A stretch of 64,000 bases of DNA from Flavobacterium arcticum (lineage in GTDB: Bacteria; Bacteroidota; Bacteroidia; Flavobacteriales; Flavobacteriaceae), in the NCBI RefSeq assembly GCF_003344925.1, contig NZ_CP031188.1, positions 310,001 through 374,000 of the forward strand. Reading direction: 5' to 3'. Below are positions 19,301 through 28,525 of the stretch, one piece after another. The position numbers and the translations under genes are program-made. The notes beneath the pieces are model-generated. The model searched no databases, was not told where the DNA came from, and worked only from the letters and a program-made list of their open reading frames with translations. Every line of letters starts with the position of its first letter. The stretch's first letter is position 1.

Positions 19301-20581
19301 CCAAAAATATCTCCCTTTTCCTTCGTTAATAGCATCAATAAAAATAATAAAACGATTTCCTGAAACCTGTGCTTTTGCATTAAGCGCCCCCAGAAACTCT
19401 TGTTTGTTACATTTAAGCTGAAGTTTATTTGATAATTGTACCCAAGGGTCTCCCTCTGTCACAAAATGTTGTCCTAATAACAAAAGACTTCCTTTTCCTC
19501 CTTGTGTTCTTTTTACAACCTTATCAGCCAATAAATGTGACTTTCCGATTCCAGCTTCACCTTCAATAAGCAATATAGGTAAGTTAGATAATTTTGCTGT
19601 CTTACTTAAAAAAAAGCTTTTTAAAGCATTTAAAGAAGAATCAAACTCATTAAGCCTATTAATCTCATTACCAAACTTATTTGAGTGTTTTTCTCCTTCA
19701 TTATTGTTCTGTATCGTAGTATAAAATTCATAAAGTTTATCTGAAGCCTCAGAAATATTTTTAATACTTTCCAAAAATATTGAGTAATCAATTGTAGATA
19801 TGCCCTGAAAACTATTGCTATCGAAAAGCTTTCGGAACTCTATAATATTTTCCTCCAGGACTCTTAAAAGCTTTTCTTCACCTTCATTTTTATTGTATAT
19901 TTTACCATATCGAATAAGAAGCGTGTCTAAAAGATTTGTTATTTGTTTTTCGAAATGTTCATCACGAGAAATTCCATCAAATATCTTTGAAATTTCTAAT
20001 TCAACATGGATTTCAGGTGTATATCGCTTTCCAAGCGCTTTAATAGCTAATTCATTGTTGGTTTTTAACCATTCATCAGTAAATTCTTCTCTATTAAACC
20101 AATAATACGTAAGTCCCGCATTCTCCTGATGCTGCAATTTTTCAATCATGTCAGAAGACCACCATGGCAAAAATTCAACCTCCATTTCTCTTTCTTGAGC
20201 CCAGCCTTTCCATTTTTCAATTCTTTCGTTCCACTTATCGAGCATAGATTCCTTATTTTCTAATCTTGCATCGGCTGGATCGTTAGGAATAGCGATGTAG
20301 TATTTTTTTAAATTAGGATGTTTGTCCAATACTGTTTTTACAGATTTATCTATTTGCCACCATTGATTAGGATTAGGACTTGTTAAAAAATATTTTGCTT
20401 GCCACGCAATTTCAGTACTATCTTCAAGAACCCAATAACATTCTACTCCAGCATCCGGCTTTCCTTTTCTAATAAATGTTTTTTGATTTTCAATTTTTTC
20501 TTTTCGGGCTAACTGACAAACAAGTTCTTCAAACCCTTCTTGCTGAGAGCCTTGTAGGGGTCGTATATTACTCCAATTCAT
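16349..20581 (-). CDS. Mrr-like nuclease / STAND NTPase, Avs4-like antiphage sensor
   Basis: A 1410-residue protein. Residues ~15-70 form a restriction-endonuclease-like start: FEELVCQLAR, then GKPDAGVE (Asp43) and IAWQAKYF (Gln61-x-Lys63), the D...QxK form seen in Mrr nucleases. A STAND-type NTPase follows with Walker A EGEAGIGKS (340-348) and Walker B FIIFIDAINEG (411-421). The remaining ~900 residues are helical and then mixed, and would be the sensor. This is the layout of AVAST type 4, in which the C-terminal part recognises a conserved phage protein and the nuclease then acts. The exact Avs type and its trigger are inference. It stands alone, between scar 3 and the mobilization genes. 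Confidence 0.75.
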   Translation of the reverse strand: MNWSNIRPLQGSQQEGFEELVCQLARKEKIENQKTFIRKGKPDAGVECYWVLEDSTEIAWQAKYFLTSPNPNQWWQIDKSVKTVLDKHPNLKKYYIAIPNDPADARLENKESMLDKWNERIEKWKGWAQEREMEVEFLPWWSSDMIEKLQHQENAGLTYYWFNREEFTDEWLKTNNELAIKALGKRYTPEIHVELEISKIFDGISRDEHFEKQITNLLDTLLIRYGKIYNKNEGEEKLLRVLEENIIEFRKLFDSNSFQGISTIDYSIFLESIKNISEASDKLYEFYTTIQNNNEGEKHSNKFGNEINRLNEFDSSLNALKSFFLSKTAKLSNLPILLIEGEAGIGKSHLLADKVVKRTQGGKGSLLLLGQHFVTEGDPWVQLSNKLQLKCNKQEFLGALNAKAQVSGNRFIIFIDAINEGKGRYFWGDNLAPFIHLISQYEWLGLVLSIRSSYVDLIAPREQGLDENLVRYIHRGFLDIEYEASKLFFDNFGIELPSVPLLHPEFQNPLFLKLFCEGLHKAGYTRVPGGFQGISAIIDFFINSSNDKLQKPSELDYPKNINIVKRAIEALMKEKLENNRQYIEYEKAYGICEIILKDFSSKRNLVDALISEGVLSKNIFYVQQGKHEEGVYLAYERFEDHASVSYLLNRDIDLETEFSKEGSLFQFIKDDSSCYTNRGIIDALSIQLPEKYSRELYEFTNHLGNGGKYVIAESFVESLLWRKIETMHDGLHDYINEVVLSFQGTGDQFWDTMVAVSAIPNHQFNALSLHKNLFNRSMADRDSWWSSSYLSRQMEWSGSVKRLVEWSWSIEDRKYISDDSILLASIALTWFLCSPDRVLRDSSTKALVCLLKNRLYLVVELLKKFEGINDPYIYDRLFAASYGASLRTDDTKALPELCNYIFETIFNKKEVYPHILLRDYARSIIEYANHIGIKLDFDIVKARPPYQSVFPEEALTNEELDTRYKLDYDSKEYKDYHRSQNVILHSMTTEYGRGTGGYGDFGRYTFQSALRAWNINPNVLSNKAVEWVFEKYGYDVEKHGRFDNNIPWTGRRANGLERIGKKYQWLALYEILARVADNIPDFSDRGRYWDDEEESDRKYDGPWEPYIRDIDPTLLIKDTGSVNEDIPTDFWWINTAPIETELSDDQWISNEGDIPDAGEIISVKDNDGNEWLILEGYPEWAEKRQLGEEKYDVPHKRMWWQIRSYLVKEEDYKEFIEWTDQQNFWGRWMPESRDRYELFYRESYWSPGYKFFQQDYYDGIPWKKIRNQNYQEEEFEVMVTTDSYMWEKEFDFSKEQTIRIFKPTQHIYEKMNLFHSEKDGEFIDENGHLVCFDSSVYNNSKQFLLIKKEAFLKYLEQEKLRTVWTMIGEKQIIGGSLGRSHGRKFNLMELSGSFRLEAKAITGNVQTKLE

Positions 20582-20714
20582 TTATATTTTTTTATAGTCT
20601 ATCTTATTTTCTAAATATAGATATAAGCAACCTTACTTTTAATACCTAATGATGGGTATTTTTTGAAAAGAATTAGAGTATTTCGTGATATAAGCATTTC
20701 AAAATACTATCTAC

Positions 20715-22235
20715 TCACCCCTGTCTAAACCCCACCTTCGCAAAATTCAATTGCTCCCGTCCCCACGTCCTCCCCGCCTTAAACACAATAGCCTCCACAA
20801 TATATTTATTAACCTTTCTTCCCGTCTTGAGCGTCGTAAAATAATCAGGAGTAATACGATATTCCCTGTGTTGATTTTTAGACTTAGTAATTTTATGATC
20901 CGCATCCATAGAGAAATTCTCATAATCAACCAGATGTTTCCCAATCATATTAGCCGCCCAGGTATTCGTACTATAATTTCCATTGCTAAAAAAAAACTTC
21001 AAGTTCAGATTCCCCAGTAAACTCTTAGCCTTCTCCTGCGCATTAGTACCCCCCATTACATTCACAATCCCATCCAAATTTTGCGAAATATACACCGTAG
21101 CCACCCACGAGCTACGCGCCGTAGCCTGAAACTGCACATCCGATTTGTACGAACAAAACTGTTGGTATTCATCAATAAACAACCCTACCGGCTTAGGGTC
21201 AGTTTCCAGTTCCACATCCCTACGCTCCATACACGTTTGAAAAGTCGTTTTGTAAATCATCGCCGCATACAATGCCGCCACCCCGAACTCCTTCACCGGA
21301 AAATCCAAAATCACAATACTATTCTTTAGATAACAATTTTCAGGCAAAACAGCCTCACTCAAACCCGAAGAAAAATGCGATTTCAAAATCCCTTTATTCA
21401 GAAACGGTTGCACAATCCCCATAAAACTAGTCAGAATAATACTATTGGCACGTTCCCCAATTTTCGGAAACTCCCTTAACCAGTAATTGGTAATTAAGCT
21501 CATTTCCTCTTGCTCTTCCTCATTTTTAGGCACTATCGAAAGTAACACCCTTAAAAAATAATTACGGCCAATCCATTCCTGTAATTGCGCTGAAGCCAGC
21601 TCCCTTTTCACAGGATCAATTTTTTCATTGAACGCTTGTGCTTCCAAACTTTGGTACTGTTCCGCCTCATCCCCTTTAAAACTATCCGCCGCCAAACGCC
21701 GCATATTGATAATACTAATCGCTTCCCCAGCCAAACGAAGTGTCGCAATAATACGACTTATGAATTGGCGCAATGACAAATCCCAAAAACGCTCATCCTT
21801 TCCACCTTCACCCCCTGATAAATACACTCGGTTCAGTTCGTTTAACCCCATCAAAGCTTCAATAGCATTGAGTACATCTCCAGCACCTTCACCAGTACGA
21901 GTCATCTCGTATTCCAAAAAGTTAAAACGGAAATGACTCTCTTTGTTCAGGACAACTACATCCTTCATTCGTTCAGGCGCATGCTTCTCAATGAGTTGTA
22001 TCCAATCTGCCCGTTCCTTTTTTTTGGAACATAAAATACACATACCGAATTGCTGTTGCAGCATCGCCTTAGCAATATAGTTGGCAACACCACTTGTCTT
22101 CCCGCTGCCCGTAGCCCCAAAAACCGCCGTACCTTCATTAGCGTCGGCATAGCTGATTTTATCTTTGCTGTCTGGCAGTTCATATAACGTCGTATCTAAA
22201 ATATCCTCGTGGCTTTTCGTTTTAAAAAATCGCAT
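20715..22235 (-). CDS. Conjugative coupling-type ATPase (VirD4/TraG-like)
   Basis: 506 residues. An N-terminal Walker A FGATGSGKTSG (39-49) opens a T4SS coupling-protein ATPase domain. A Walker B-like VGLFIDEYQQF follows at about residue 370, followed by QATARSSWVATVYISQN, where TraG/VirD4 proteins carry their conserved arginine/serine motif. No N-terminal membrane anchor is visible, so it may be a soluble TraD-like form. It would bring the relaxase-DNA complex to a secretion channel. No channel genes are in the window, so transfer would depend on another element. GC content and codon use are higher than in the defence genes to its left. Confidence 0.8.
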   Translation of the reverse strand: MRFFKTKSHEDILDTTLYELPDSKDKISYADANEGTAVFGATGSGKTSGVANYIAKAMLQQQFGMCILCSKKKERADWIQLIEKHAPERMKDVVVLNKESHFRFNFLEYEMTRTGEGAGDVLNAIEALMGLNELNRVYLSGGEGGKDERFWDLSLRQFISRIIATLRLAGEAISIINMRRLAADSFKGDEAEQYQSLEAQAFNEKIDPVKRELASAQLQEWIGRNYFLRVLLSIVPKNEEEQEEMSLITNYWLREFPKIGERANSIILTSFMGIVQPFLNKGILKSHFSSGLSEAVLPENCYLKNSIVILDFPVKEFGVAALYAAMIYKTTFQTCMERRDVELETDPKPVGLFIDEYQQFCSYKSDVQFQATARSSWVATVYISQNLDGIVNVMGGTNAQEKAKSLLGNLNLKFFFSNGNYSTNTWAANMIGKHLVDYENFSMDADHKITKSKNQHREYRITPDYFTTLKTGRKVNKYIVEAIVFKAGRTWGREQLNFAKVGFRQG

Positions 22236-22264
22236 AGGTATTGAATTAAAGATGAATAAAAATG

Positions 22265-22534
22265 TTAAAATGTTTCTTGGGCGTGTTGTTGTAGAAAGTC
22301 CTCAACCGAGCTGGCATCGTAGAGTATGACTTTGCGACTGATTTGCGTGAAACGAATCTTTCCTTCGTCACGGTACTTTTGTAAGGTGGTCTTTGAGGTA
22401 ATATTTAATGCTTTCAGGGTTTCAGGGGTAGTGAGCCACGTTTTTTTCTGCTGCGCATTATTTTCTTCTACGTGTTTGATTACCCGTTCAAACAACTCAA
22501 AAAAAGCTTCTTCATCTATCATTATTATTTTCAT
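22265..22534 (-). CDS. Small helix-turn-helix DNA-binding protein (excisionase-like)
   Basis: 89 residues. The middle (WLTTPETLKALNITSKTTLQ, then YRDEGKIRF) is the winged helix-turn-helix of the HTH_17/MerR-like excisionase family common on Bacteroidota mobile elements. A C-terminal 'DASSVEDFLQQHAQ' helix follows. Probably a directionality factor or regulator for the mobilization genes around it. Same strand as its neighbours with 29 bp to the coupling ATPase. Confidence 0.75.
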   Translation of the reverse strand: MKIIMIDEEAFFELFERVIKHVEENNAQQKKTWLTTPETLKALNITSKTTLQKYRDEGKIRFTQISRKVILYDASSVEDFLQQHAQETF

Positions 22535-22565
22535 AAGCGTAAGTTTAAATGGTGAAATAGTATTA

Positions 22566-23033
22566 CTATCTAGGAATGTCTTTTTGTATGTCCTTATTAA
22601 AATCGCGTTTTATAGTAACAGGGGCATTAAAATACGGACTCAGCCTGTTAGCCTTGTGCAGTTGTCTCGTAGGGGTTACAGGAGCTATAGACACATTCGT
22701 ATTGATAGCCTCCTTATTCAACCAACGGGATAAATTATGTCCCCTGTTGTAAACGGCTTTAGCCTGCGCTAGAAGTTTGCTGCGATTGTCATGGTCTTCC
22801 TGTTCCCGTTGGTAAGCAATCGTTTCATAGGAAGCATGTGGTAATCCCGTACGTACCCCTTGCGCATAATAAAGATCCCCTTGGGTTCTGTTATGTTGGG
22901 TGGCTTGCTGTCGGTTCTCATACGATTTTTGCAGCTTTTGAATGTCGAAATACTGCCGTTCATTACCCATACGGCTGTATAATGAGATACGCTCCTTTAC
23001 GTGTCGTTCTGATAAAGATTTTCCATCTTCCAT
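22566..23033 (-). CDS. Unknown 155-aa protein of the mobilization cluster
   Basis: Hydrophilic, Arg/Gln/His-rich and probably helical (SLSERHVKERISLYSRMG; RQQATQHNRTQGD). No signal peptide or membrane segment. Family not recognised. It lies between the relaxase region and the HTH gene in one strand-consistent run, so it is probably an accessory mobilization protein. Confidence 0.55.
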   Translation of the reverse strand: MEDGKSLSERHVKERISLYSRMGNERQYFDIQKLQKSYENRQQATQHNRTQGDLYYAQGVRTGLPHASYETIAYQREQEDHDNRSKLLAQAKAVYNRGHNLSRWLNKEAINTNVSIAPVTPTRQLHKANRLSPYFNAPVTIKRDFNKDIQKDIPR

Positions 23034-23059
23034 AGCTCCTTTTTTTTAGAGGTTATACG

Positions 23060-23464
23060 TTAGAGCACAGTGCTGACACTTTCTCCTTCAATCGTAATTT
23101 CCTGAATAAAAGTTTCGGCAGTGCCATCGGGTTTTACGCTAGCTTTAGCCCAAATCAATTGTTCTGTATTAATATACTCGCGAATGGGATCGAGATTGTA
23201 ACCCGAAATGCGGATTAATAGCTCGTACGCCTTTAAAAACAGTAAACCACTGTCCTTTTGAATACAGACAGGCAACAAGGCATACGAAAAGCTATACCGA
23301 CAGCCATTGCTTTGTATCAGTTCCATCCGCTTTACCACTTGCCCTTCCTCCGCAATGGCATAACAAAGCGTACCCGTATCTGTACTTCCATCAGTGGACT
23401 TAGTGTCGGGTGCGTTGTGAAAAGCCTTTTGTAAGGGTGGATTGCTTTTGAATAGTTTTTGCAT
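23060..23464 (-). CDS. Unknown 134-aa protein overlapping the relaxase gene end
   Basis: The first ~22 codons overlap the 3' end of the relaxase gene in another frame. The rest is a compact mixed alpha/beta protein (GTLCYAIAEEGQVVKRMELI ... AKASVKPDGTAETFIQEITI). Family not recognised. The overlap suggests translational coupling to the relaxase. Confidence 0.55.
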   Translation of the reverse strand: MQKLFKSNPPLQKAFHNAPDTKSTDGSTDTGTLCYAIAEEGQVVKRMELIQSNGCRYSFSYALLPVCIQKDSGLLFLKAYELLIRISGYNLDPIREYINTEQLIWAKASVKPDGTAETFIQEITIEGESVSTVL

Positions 23465-26179
23465 GGGTTTTTGGTTCTCGGGTTAATGCTTTGTACTGTT
23501 CTCGTTGTTGTCGGCTTATAAAATCCCGATGCTGTTGCTTTTCAAGCTCACGGGCGGTTTTCCGTTCCCCCGTTCTGGCAATCGCCCTTTTCAAGGCTTG
23601 TTTATTATCCGTAACCAGTTGTACTTTGGATTTCCCACGAGAGACCGCTACATACAAAGTCTGTTGATTGACGGCTCCCAAGGAGGCTTCACTCATGCTG
23701 ATATACACATCTTTGACCGTAGCTCCTTGTGCGCCGTGGCTCGTAGACACATAATTGTGCGCAATATGGTAGCAATCCTTAGCTAAGGTTTTTCCATTTT
23801 CTAATAGAATATCTCCTGACTTGGAAAAGCCCTTAATTTTTTGTGCCGTTCCATTATTAATTTTCGTCCCTTCCATCGATTTTAAGTTCAGCGTGGGTTT
23901 GACCAAATCTCCTTTATTCAATTCAATAGCTGACTTTTGAAACACACTGTATGGTTTCGGGTTTTGGTAGGGCAGGGAAAGTATTTGCCCTATTTGAAGG
24001 TCTTTGACCGTAATCTCGGTTTCCTTTTGCCCCTTTTGAGTAGCAGCCTTGGACGGCATAACTTCATAGTGTTGCCCCGCTTGAAACCCGCCTTTGGTGT
24101 TGCGGATGAATCGGATGTATTGTACCGACTGATAATTACTCGGATCTTTTTTCTGACTTTCGGTAAAGGATATATTCTTTAATTGTTCAAAAACTTTAGA
24201 CTTTCCCTGCAATGTTCCTTGGGCTTTAAGCTTTTTCCGAACTACTTCCGAGAGTTGCTCCTTTTCTGCATTAGTAGGACTAACAATAAGAGCTGTTCTT
24301 TTGGTATTGAGGGATTGGATGTATTGCTCCGCTAAGAATTCCATCCTTTTATCCTGTTCCGGAATTTCTACAACGGCTTTCATCTTTTGATCCAGTACCT
24401 GAAACCCCTGTAAGGTCTTTCCCCTTGCGATAAAATCCACCGCTTCTTTATACTCCGGTACTTCTCTTTGCCGCATGTTTTGTTGGAGGTGTACCGTTTT
24501 GATTTGCGCTTGTTGTTGCAGAATACGCAAGCCATCCCCAAATTCCCCGGGACTGTTGTGCTGGCGAATATTGCCGCTAAGTACCAGACGTGCCTTTTTC
24601 TGCTGAACAATATCTAATAGCTTTGATAGTGTCGGTACCCCTGATAAGCTGGCTTCATCCACACACAAGACCTGATGGCGTATACTTTCCTGTAATTGCG
24701 GCTGGATCAGGAATGAAGCAATGGTATTTGCCGATTGAAAACCTTCCTTACGCAAGACATCCACCGCTTTAGAAGAAGGGGCGATAACCACCATTTTTTT
24801 GTGTACCGCTTTTAACCCATCAGATAATTCTTGCAGCATGGTCGTTTTTCCGGCACCTGCCTTTCCTTCCAAAGCGATCACCCCGTCATGGGTAGTCAGG
24901 ATTTCCTTTACCGCATTTTTCTGGTCGCTATTGAGAAAATCACGTTTCGGGATATAATCAGCATGTAAGGCAGGGAATTTGCCTTTAAGGGAAACCGCCT
25001 TGTCAATCAGGGCATTTTCATGCCGTACCATTTCTTGGGTGGTAATGAGTGACACCTCGTTTTCGGTAGCTTTTAAAATGTTGCTCCTGCGGTTTAATTC
25101 CGCTTCAAAGTCTTTGGGGGCATAGCCACTGCCAAAACAAAGTTGCATAGCGTGTCCTAGTATTTTCTTCTCTTCCGCTACGGATTGTCTTTCTAAAAAA
25201 TGGGCTAAGCTTCGATCTATTGCATTTTCAAGGGACAGAACAGGAGCCTCTTTCAGCGTTTTACTACTTTTAAGCTGTTGTAGGGCTTTTAATTCTTCAC
25301 TACTCAGTAGTGTTTTCCAGACCTCCAACAATTCTTTTTCAGGAACCGACTTACTTTTGGAGAGGCGGGTTTTAGCGCCAAGTTGCGCCTTTACTTTGGT
25401 ATTTGTAATCCCTTTTTCTTTGCTGATTTTTTCAATGGTTTGGGTACGTTCCGAAAAGCGTTTAATGAGTTCCCGGGATACCACCCCTTTGATTTCCCAT
25501 GCGTCGGGGGTACGTTCGATAGCATACCCCAATTTGACCAATTTATTCGTAAGCTGTGTATGAAAATAGGCTTGTAAATACGGAGCTGACTTAAAAATTA
25601 GATACGGATCCAGAGCTAAGAATTTTTGACGGTTGGGACTGTAGGTAACCGAAAACAGAAAATTATGAATGTGTTGTAAGGGTTGTCCGGCTAACACTTT
25701 CTTCCCTTGGTAGGTATGTTCCACAGGGCGCCCGATGGTATGGTGAAAGGATGCCCATATAGCATTCCCTGTTTTTTCAAAAAACGGTTTTTTTGGGTGT
25801 TGTTTTGCGCAAGAATTAGCCTTTCCGCTTCCAACATCATTTCCTGATTGGCTTCTAAAAGTGCCTTTTCCAGTTCAGGGTCATTCGTTAAAGCCGTCAT
25901 GATGCTAAAACTTTTAGGCGGCAACACTGTAATATCCCAGCCTACACGTCTGTTGGCTACGTTCAAGGGCGTGAGTTTGTCTTTGGTAATGGGGTGTCTG
26001 TTATGTGCCAAATCCCTATAATTATCCGTAGTGACTTCATACAAGCCCATTTGCTGTGCTGCTTTACCATGGTAATAGGCTGGAATATTTTCTTGGTAAT
26101 ATTCGCCTTGTCGTTGCAAAGAAGACTTATGGTAGCTTATTGCTGCCTGTGGATTGGATGAAGTCGTAATACGGATCAT
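23400..26179 (-). pseudogene. MobF-family relaxase-helicase (TrwC/TraI-like), interrupted by a -1 frameshift
   Basis: Two adjoining frames rebuild one ~926-residue relaxase. The first (26179-25691) has the TrwC start with catalytic tyrosine pair (QRQGEYYQENIPAYYHGKAA). The second (down to 23400) has, just after the break, EKTGNAIWASFHHTIGRPVE and then PLQHIHNFLFSV, the HUH metal-binding histidines. A RecD-like helicase follows with Walker A EGKAGAGKTTML, CVDEAS, THGAQGATVKDVYI-type SHGAQG motif and LYVAVSRG. The break lies in a cluster of short homopolymers (25772-25794), and one missing base there would restore the frame. The upstream frame also reads A AAA AAC in phase, a -1 slippery heptamer, so frameshifting is a weaker alternative. 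The relaxase nicks at oriT and unwinds the strand for transfer. Confidence 0.8.
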
Positions 26180-26248
26180 AATCAGTCGGTTTAATTAAAC
26201 GATTAGTGTTAGAAAGGTGTTTTTGATATGCTAAATCACATGGTGGTT

Positions 26249-26968
26249 TTAAAAATGGGTTTGTGATGAAAGGTGCTGTCGGTTTGCCTCATCGAGCAAT
26301 TGCTGAAGGGCTTCGCTCAGGGTTGCCATTCCCAGAAATACCGCTCCGTAGGTATCGTTACACTGCAACCACAATAACAGCGCAATACCAATGAAGAGTA
26401 ATGGCTCTAAGACACCACAAATAAAGTATTCGTTGACTTTCATATGTTTCGAGAGCCATAAGACAATGTAACTATTGCCCCGTTTACTCCTACTTGAATT
26501 GCCTTTTCCTAGCCAAATCAGTAGTAAGTGAATTAATCCACTGAGGAAGACAAAACCGCCATAAACCAATAAAAATGGGGACTGAATATCGATACACACA
26601 AACGCGTACCAATCCTCTTTGGATCGTCCTAACAGCAGGAACGGCGTAATAACTATCGATAGTGGTTTTAAGTAGTCAGGGATATGGGTACTGTTATAGC
26701 CCAGTATAGTACTGGTTGCTGCCAATAGGACTAATAATCCCATGGTTTGAGACCCTGCACGATAGTGTATCGGCGACCAATAGATAAAAGCATATAAGGC
26801 CTTGTTAAAACGAAAATAATAGATGAAACATAGCCGTATAATCTTCCCGTAGTCTTTGGTTACAAAACAGTGCCATACAGATCTTTGCGTCATTCCATAT
26901 ACAATAGCCAAATCTGAAAATTTAGCTGTTTTTCTTGCTGAAATAGTGCGTGTAGATTCAGGTGTCAT
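26249..26968 (-). CDS. Unknown multi-pass membrane protein of the mobilizable element
   Basis: 239 residues with several hydrophobic stretches (around MGLLVLLAATSTILG, LSIVITPFLLLG, FLLVYGGFVFLSGLIHLLLI and LEPLLFIGIALLLWL), so about four membrane spans. A basic N-terminus precedes them. Family not recognised. It sits directly behind the relaxase gene on the same strand. Confidence 0.6.
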   Translation of the reverse strand: MTPESTRTISARKTAKFSDLAIVYGMTQRSVWHCFVTKDYGKIIRLCFIYYFRFNKALYAFIYWSPIHYRAGSQTMGLLVLLAATSTILGYNSTHIPDYLKPLSIVITPFLLLGRSKEDWYAFVCIDIQSPFLLVYGGFVFLSGLIHLLLIWLGKGNSSRSKRGNSYIVLWLSKHMKVNEYFICGVLEPLLFIGIALLLWLQCNDTYGAVFLGMATLSEALQQLLDEANRQHLSSQTHF

Positions 26969-27010
26969 ACCTCTATAATTTTAAATGAAACATTAGGGGA
27001 AAAAGCACTG

Positions 27011-28204
27011 CTATAAAGCAGTGCGTATTTGTACAGAAGAAGCGCCACACTCGGTAAGGAAGAATTTTTCCCAAAAGCGGTATTGGTATAACAAAAAATC
27101 GTTATTCATCGGGTTGATGATTACAATGTCTACCCCTTTTAAATTCGGGTATGGACTATCCTTTTTAAATGAGGCTATTATCCGATCATACTCTTTTAAT
27201 AAAGCCTTTGGATTGTTTATATAGGCAGGAGTAGCGGTATTGAACACACTCGAGCTTTCAGCCATGTCACTAAACAGCAGCAATCGTTTTTTACTGGCTG
27301 TACTACTATAAAGTTTACTTAGGTAAACGATGGTGCGGTATAGGTTCGTTTCACGCTCGTCACAAGGCTGCGCTGCTAAGGCATCAATATTGGCTTTCGC
27401 TTTGGCTAGAAACCATCCCAATGCTTTTTTTCGCTCTGAAATACTACCACCTCCTAAAAATGAAGACTGGGCTTTTGGTAGCGATGCTGTTTTTACGTTG
27501 GCAATGCGCCCCTCTCCGCAAGTGCTCGTGCGGAGTACTACGCCTTTTTTAGTGTCCTGTTGTAAGTTAAAACCTCTGATAAGTTTCACAAATAGTGTTT
27601 TGGCATCCAGTTGGCAATTGTTACTCAAACTGGTGTCATTGATTAAAAATGTTTCGTCTAAATTCTGTGCATTTACAGCATTAGAGGCTAGTAATAGACC
27701 TATTGCTAATAGAATAGCTTTACGATTAAAAAAAGTTTTTACTTTCATGATAGTACGATTTAAAAATGATTTTTGGTTATAGGTTTGTTGGATAGTAGCT
27801 TTGATTTGCTTCTCGGTATTCGCTAGTTGTGCCAATTGATAGTTGTAAAAAGTGACTTCCTTAGCCAATTTTAGTTCTTGCTCGTAGATAACCTTTTCAC
27901 AAGCTTCCATTTGTTTATGGACGGCAGCTTCGGCTAATGCCGTAGGTGTCCTAAAGGCTCTGTCAAAACGCCCTTGTAATAGGGTTAACTGCCCCATGAG
28001 GTTTCTTAAAAAATCGGTTTGTAGGTATTGAAAACCTGACTTCGGATTTTTACGTTCGTAATCAGAGTAGTATAAAAAGCTCGCAAATGTGGCGATTGCA
28101 TATAATAGACAAGTAAGCCCTGTGGCGATTTGATGGCGGTGAGAGGGTGTTTCCGGTACAATAGCACCTTCATTCAAGATAGCAGCCAGTGGATCATTTG
28201 CCAT
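27011..28204 (-). CDS. Two-part protein: membrane/coiled-coil N-terminus and a secreted-type C-terminal part
   Basis: A single open frame of 397 residues. Residues 1-150 have one membrane span (about 24-46) followed by a coiled coil. Residue 153 begins a perfect signal-peptide-like segment (MKVKTFFNRKAILLAIGL ... SNAVNAQ), and the rest resembles a periplasmic or von Willebrand-like protein (KKRLLLFSDMAESSSV; GVDIVIINP). A true second start at 27748, giving a 245-residue exported protein, is likely. The fused reading may reflect either a natural overlap or a missing base near 27770. Family not recognised; the 'LLLFSDM..SS' pattern recalls plasmid-transfer proteins that act with relaxases. Confidence 0.55.
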   Translation of the reverse strand: MANDPLAAILNEGAIVPETPSHRHQIATGLTCLLYAIATFASFLYYSDYERKNPKSGFQYLQTDFLRNLMGQLTLLQGRFDRAFRTPTALAEAAVHKQMEACEKVIYEQELKLAKEVTFYNYQLAQLANTEKQIKATIQQTYNQKSFLNRTIMKVKTFFNRKAILLAIGLLLASNAVNAQNLDETFLINDTSLSNNCQLDAKTLFVKLIRGFNLQQDTKKGVVLRTSTCGEGRIANVKTASLPKAQSSFLGGGSISERKKALGWFLAKAKANIDALAAQPCDERETNLYRTIVYLSKLYSSTASKKRLLLFSDMAESSSVFNTATPAYINNPKALLKEYDRIIASFKKDSPYPNLKGVDIVIINPMNNDFLLYQYRFWEKFFLTECGASSVQIRTAL

Positions 28205-28212
28205 TTCTAGGG

Positions 28213-28518
28213 TTAATTCGTGTTGCCTACATAGATGAAAGCCATCAAGCCTATACCAAATAGAATAGCTATTACGGAAAGAATGTATTGCTTTTTGGCT
28301 AATAATTTTGCGGTTACTTTTGGAAGCAATGAGATGATGAAGGCAAAAACGGCTGCAATTGGTACACCTAGCTCAGGCATATCCAGTACGTTAACATAAA
28401 TGGGTTTGGATAGGCTAAAGTCGATGACGAATAGCGCAAGGGTTAGTAAGAACAAAACCTTTTTACTTATTATAAAGTTTTTAAGCAGGTTTACATTAGT
28501 GGTTTTAAAAAGTTTCAT
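28213..28518 (-). CDS. Small membrane protein
   Basis: 101 residues with three hydrophobic segments (VLFLLTLALFVIDFSL, GVPIAAVFAFIISLL, ILSVIAILFGIGLMAFIYV). Family not recognised. Separated by 7 bp from the next gene of the same run. Confidence 0.6.
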   Translation of the reverse strand: MKLFKTTNVNLLKNFIISKKVLFLLTLALFVIDFSLSKPIYVNVLDMPELGVPIAAVFAFIISLLPKVTAKLLAKKQYILSVIAILFGIGLMAFIYVGNTN

Positions 28519-28525
28519 ATATAAA

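Noticed and set aside
21628..21936. 102-residue plus-strand frame inside the coupling ATPase gene
   Set aside because: Shadow of the real gene on the other strand; no motif or ribosome-binding site.
25772..25794. Firm claim of programmed -1 frameshifting in the relaxase
   Set aside because: Three other genes show the same one-base-short homopolymer pattern, so a missing base is the simpler explanation.
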